Assembly: GCA_002551355.1 (NCBI GenBank)
Contig: NTHE01000047.1
Span: forward strand, 1-61,838
DNA from: Streptomyces sp. man185
GTDB taxonomy: Bacteria; Actinomycetota; Actinomycetes; Streptomycetales; Streptomycetaceae
Direction of reading: 5' to 3'
Length of the DNA: 61,838 nt
Of this stretch, positions 59,570 to 61,838 are shown in pieces (the first letter of the stretch is position 1; each line of letters starts with the position of its first letter). The position numbers and the translations under genes are program-made. The notes below the pieces were generated by a model. That model had not been told where the DNA came from. It did no database searches and was given only the letters and a program-made list of their open reading frames with translations.

Positions 59570-60789
59570 CGAACGACACCACGACCACGCCGGACAGCAC
59601 CACCACGGGAGGCATCCCGGACCAGGCGACGCCGCCCGGCCGCGGGCCACGGCAGATCACGCCGCCCGAGGACCGGTACGCCACCGAGCTGGCCTTCCTC
59701 GCCGCCCACGACCCCGGGCCCCGCCCGCCCGGCTGGCTGCTCACCCCCCGTGCCGTCGTCACCTTCGTGATGGGCAGCTCCGGGGACGCGCTGAGCCTGC
59801 CGAAGGGGGCCCGGCCCGCGACCGGAGTGCCGCGCCGTCTGGTGATCGAGCAGAAGTTCGTCGGCGAGCGCGCCCTGGTCGAACGGTGTGTGGTCACCCT
59901 CGCAGGGGAGCGCGGGCTGCTCCTCGTGGGTGAACCGGGCACCGCGAAGTCCATGCTGTCCGAGCTGCTGTCGGCGGCCGTCTGCGGGACCAGCGCGCTC
60001 ACCGTGCAGGGCACCGCGGGCACCACCGAGGACCAGCTCAAGTACGGCTGGAACTATGCCTTGTTGCTAGCCCAGGGGCCCACCGAGAAGGCCCTGGTGC
60101 CCTCCCCGGTGCTCGCCGCCATGACCAGGGGGGCCGTCGCCCGCGTCGAGGAGGTCACCCGCTGCCTGCCGGAGGTCCAGGACGCCCTCGTGTCCCTGCT
60201 CTCCGAGCGGCGGATCGCGGTGCCCGAACTGGCGGGCGGCGAGGGCGCCCAGATGCACGCGGCCCCCGGCTTCACGCTCATCGCCACCGCCAACCTCCGG
60301 GACAAGGGCGTCTCTGAGATGTCCGCCGCGCTGAAGCGGCGCTTCAACTTCGAGACCGTGGGACCCATCGGAGACGTGGACGCCGAGACCGCGCTCGTCC
60401 GGCGCCAGTCGCGGGCCGCCGTCGAACGCGTGGGCGCCGCCTACCAGGTGGACGACGCGGTCCTCGAAGCCTTGGTCACCGCCTTCCGGGACCTGCGCGA
60501 CGGCCGCTCCGTGGAGGGCTGGGAGGTCGAACGCCCCTCCACGGTGATGAGCACGGCGGAGGCCGTCTCCGTCGCGGGCGCCCTGGGCCTGGCCGCCGCC
60601 TATTTCCCCGGCGACCGGGACGTACTGTCCCTGCTGCCCGGTCATCTGCTCGGCGTCGTCCGGAAGGACGACCCCGCCGACGCGGCAAGGCTGCTGGGGT
60701 ACTGGGACGGGCCGGTGCGCCGGCGAGCGGAGCAGGGTTCGGCCACCTGGCGTGCCCTGTGGGACCTGCGCTCGGTGCTGGAGAACTGA
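59566..60789 (+). CDS. MoxR/YehL-like AAA+ ATPase
   Basis: A 407-residue AAA+ ATPase. Walker A is LLLVGEPGTAKSMLSELLSA; Walker B is RGAVARVEEVTRCLPEVQDA, where Val-Glu-Glu replaces the usual Asp-Glu; sensor 1 is FTLIATANLRDKG and the Arg finger lies in MSAALKRRFNFE. This Glu-Glu Walker B matches the YehL branch of the MoxR family as I recall it. MoxR ATPases act as chaperones with von Willebrand partners. The first 50 residues are Thr/Pro-rich and disordered. It overlaps the giant gene by 4 bp and is followed after 3 bp by the DUF5682 gene. Confidence 0.88.
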   Translation: MTNDTTTTPDSTTTGGIPDQATPPGRGPRQITPPEDRYATELAFLAAHDPGPRPPGWLLTPRAVVTFVMGSSGDALSLPKGARPATGVPRRLVIEQKFVGERALVERCVVTLAGERGLLLVGEPGTAKSMLSELLSAAVCGTSALTVQGTAGTTEDQLKYGWNYALLLAQGPTEKALVPSPVLAAMTRGAVARVEEVTRCLPEVQDALVSLLSERRIAVPELAGGEGAQMHAAPGFTLIATANLRDKGVSEMSAALKRRFNFETVGPIGDVDAETALVRRQSRAAVERVGAAYQVDDAVLEALVTAFRDLRDGRSVEGWEVERPSTVMSTAEAVSVAGALGLAAAYFPGDRDVLSLLPGHLLGVVRKDDPADAARLLGYWDGPVRRRAEQGSATWRALWDLRSVLEN

Positions 60790-60792
60790 CGG

Positions 60793-61803
60793 ATGAACGA
60801 GTCGACCACGCCCGGCCCGGGCGCCACCGCCGAGGCGTCACCCGCCGCCGACGGGCCTTCTGCCTCCCCGGTGCGGGGCCCGGCGGGCGGGCCGGCCACC
60901 TCAGAAGCCGCGATGGCGGCCCTCGCGGCGGCCGGTCCCGGGTCGCCGTTCCTGATCGGGGTGCGCCACCACGCGCCCTCGCTGGCGGCCGCCCTGCCGG
61001 CGCTGCTGGACGCGGCGGCCCCCGACGTCCTCCTCGTCGAACTGCCCGCCGAGTTCCAGCCCTGGCTGGGCTGGCTCGCCCACGAGGAGACCGAGGCACC
61101 GGTGGCGCTGGCCGCCGTGCCCGCCGACGGGCCCGGGGCCGGCCCGGCAGGCGAACGCGGCCCGGCCTTCTACCCGTTCGCGGACTTCTCGCCCGAGCTG
61201 GTCGCACTGCGCTGGGCGGCGAGAAACGGCGTCCCGGCCGTGGCCTGCGATCTGCCGCTGGCCGACCGGGCGTGGGCGGAGGGCGGCGACGGCGCCCCCG
61301 CTCCTGTTCCCGGAGCCGCCTCCGCCCCCGTGCCCGGGGAGGGGCTCGGGCTGTCCGCCGCGCTCCGGTCCCGGCTCACCGGACGGGACGGCGACGACCT
61401 GTGGGACCGGCTGGTGGAGGCCCAGGCACCTGGTTCGACACCCGAGGCGCTCCGCCGTGCCGCCCTGCTCACCGGCTGGGCGCTGCGCTGCGAGGCCGAG
61501 GCGCGCGGCGGCGTGGACGGCACGGACCTGGTGCGCGAGGCCTGCATGCGCGGACACGTCGCCGAGGCCCTGGCGAGCGGACTGCGGCCCGCCGTGGTGG
61601 TGGGGGCCTTCCACACCCCGGCGCTGCTGCCGGCAGCCGCCGGGGCCACCTTGGCCGCCGGGGAGCCGGGAGCGCCGGACCCGGCCGCCATGCCGGAGCC
61701 GACGGCACCGGGGCCGGCCGCAGCGGCGGAGGAAGCGGTACCGGGGCCGGTCGCCACGCCGGAGAAAGCGGCGCCTGGCCCGGTCGCCGCGCCGGAGCCG
61801 AGC
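60793..61803 (+). CDS. DUF5682-family protein, 3' end missing
   Basis: The first 337 codons of a longer gene. After a 50-residue Ala/Pro/Gly tail, PFLIGVRHHAPSLAAALPAL, VLLVELPAEFQPW, PAFYPFADFSPELVALRWAA, VACDLPLADRAW and VREACMRGHVAEAL...AVVVGAFHTPAL match DUF5682, whose fold is related to the EreA/ChaN/TIKI hydrolases and which includes YehM-like proteins. The HH and the Glu in VELP are likely active-site residues. Genomic sequence stops at 61803; the remaining bases encode adapter-derived residues. A von Willebrand (YehP-like) gene is expected next. Confidence 0.8.
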
Positions 61804-61838
61804 CTGTCTCTTATACACATCGCTGATGGCGCGAGGGA
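61804..61838. other. Tn5 mosaic end and library adapter (artefact)
   Basis: CTGTCTCTTATACACATC is 18 of the 19 bases of the Tn5 mosaic end used in Nextera libraries (the last base is G instead of T). The following CTGATGGCGCGAGGGA is the complement of the older 454-style tagmentation primer. This is untrimmed adapter at the contig end, not a transposon in the genome. Confidence 0.97.

Noticed and set aside
61804..61838. A genuine Tn5/IS50 end
   Set aside because: The mosaic-end sequence is the synthetic hyperactive version and is followed by a library primer, and no transposase gene is present.

Overview
The base composition (very GC-rich with strong third-position G/C), gene content and tight ATGA-type gene overlaps point to a Streptomyces chromosome. 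The secreted trypsin at 45798-46577 looks, from memory, nearly identical to Streptomyces griseus trypsin (SprT). Much of 12-38 kb recalls the S. coelicolor neighbourhood of trxC, the ergothioneine genes, olsBA, the second succinate dehydrogenase and rmdA. The last 35 bases are not genomic: they are a Tn5 mosaic end plus library adapter, so the contig really ends at 61803.

Layout. 1-5.8 kb: the start of an anti-sigma factor, a LytTR regulator / DUF485 / sodium-solute symporter / LytS-type kinase unit that resembles a carboxylate-uptake system with its own two-component sensor, and a convergent ECF sigma factor / mini zinc-finger pair whose ends overlap. 6-13.8 kb is a cell-envelope block: CapA lipoprotein, universal stress protein, Tat-exported polysaccharide deacetylase, class F sortase with two look-alike membrane-anchored surface proteins, DUF4239 protein, a polyproline surface protein and an SCO0930-type lipoprotein. 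14-21.4 kb: SAM-methyltransferase coupled to an RmdA-like GGDEF/EAL protein, then a LysR regulator divergent from sdhCAB. 21.5-33.5 kb: UvrA-like ATPase, LLM oxidoreductase, dodecin, a DasA-like sugar-binding lipoprotein with a DasR-like operator, ornithine-lipid genes olsBA and the ergothioneine operon egtABCD.

33.6-46.6 kb: PARG-like macrodomain enzyme, PemK/MazF-like toxin, TTA-containing LacI regulator, thioredoxin with a SigR promoter divergent from a flavoprotein disulfide reductase, glgM-glgC, a methyltransferase, a glutaminase-STAS fusion, a graveyard of three truncated genes (RidA, GlxA-type and TetR-type remnants), and the trypsin.

The most unusual part is 48.0-53.1 kb. A compact minus-strand set encodes a PAS-GAF-PP2C phosphatase, a cobalamin-binding protein carrying the W-x9-EH signature of CarH-type B12 photoreceptors but no DNA-binding domain, a STAS anti-sigma-factor antagonist and a MarR regulator; a second PP2C phosphatase lies just upstream. 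The first three overlap by 4 bp. This looks like a B12- (possibly light-) controlled partner-switching module. From 53.5 kb to the end lies a DUF4132 / 1733-aa protein / MoxR-like AAA+ ATPase / DUF5682 operon, related in layout to the uncharacterised E. coli yeh cluster and cut by the contig end.

No tRNA, rRNA, CRISPR array or intact insertion sequence was recognised.
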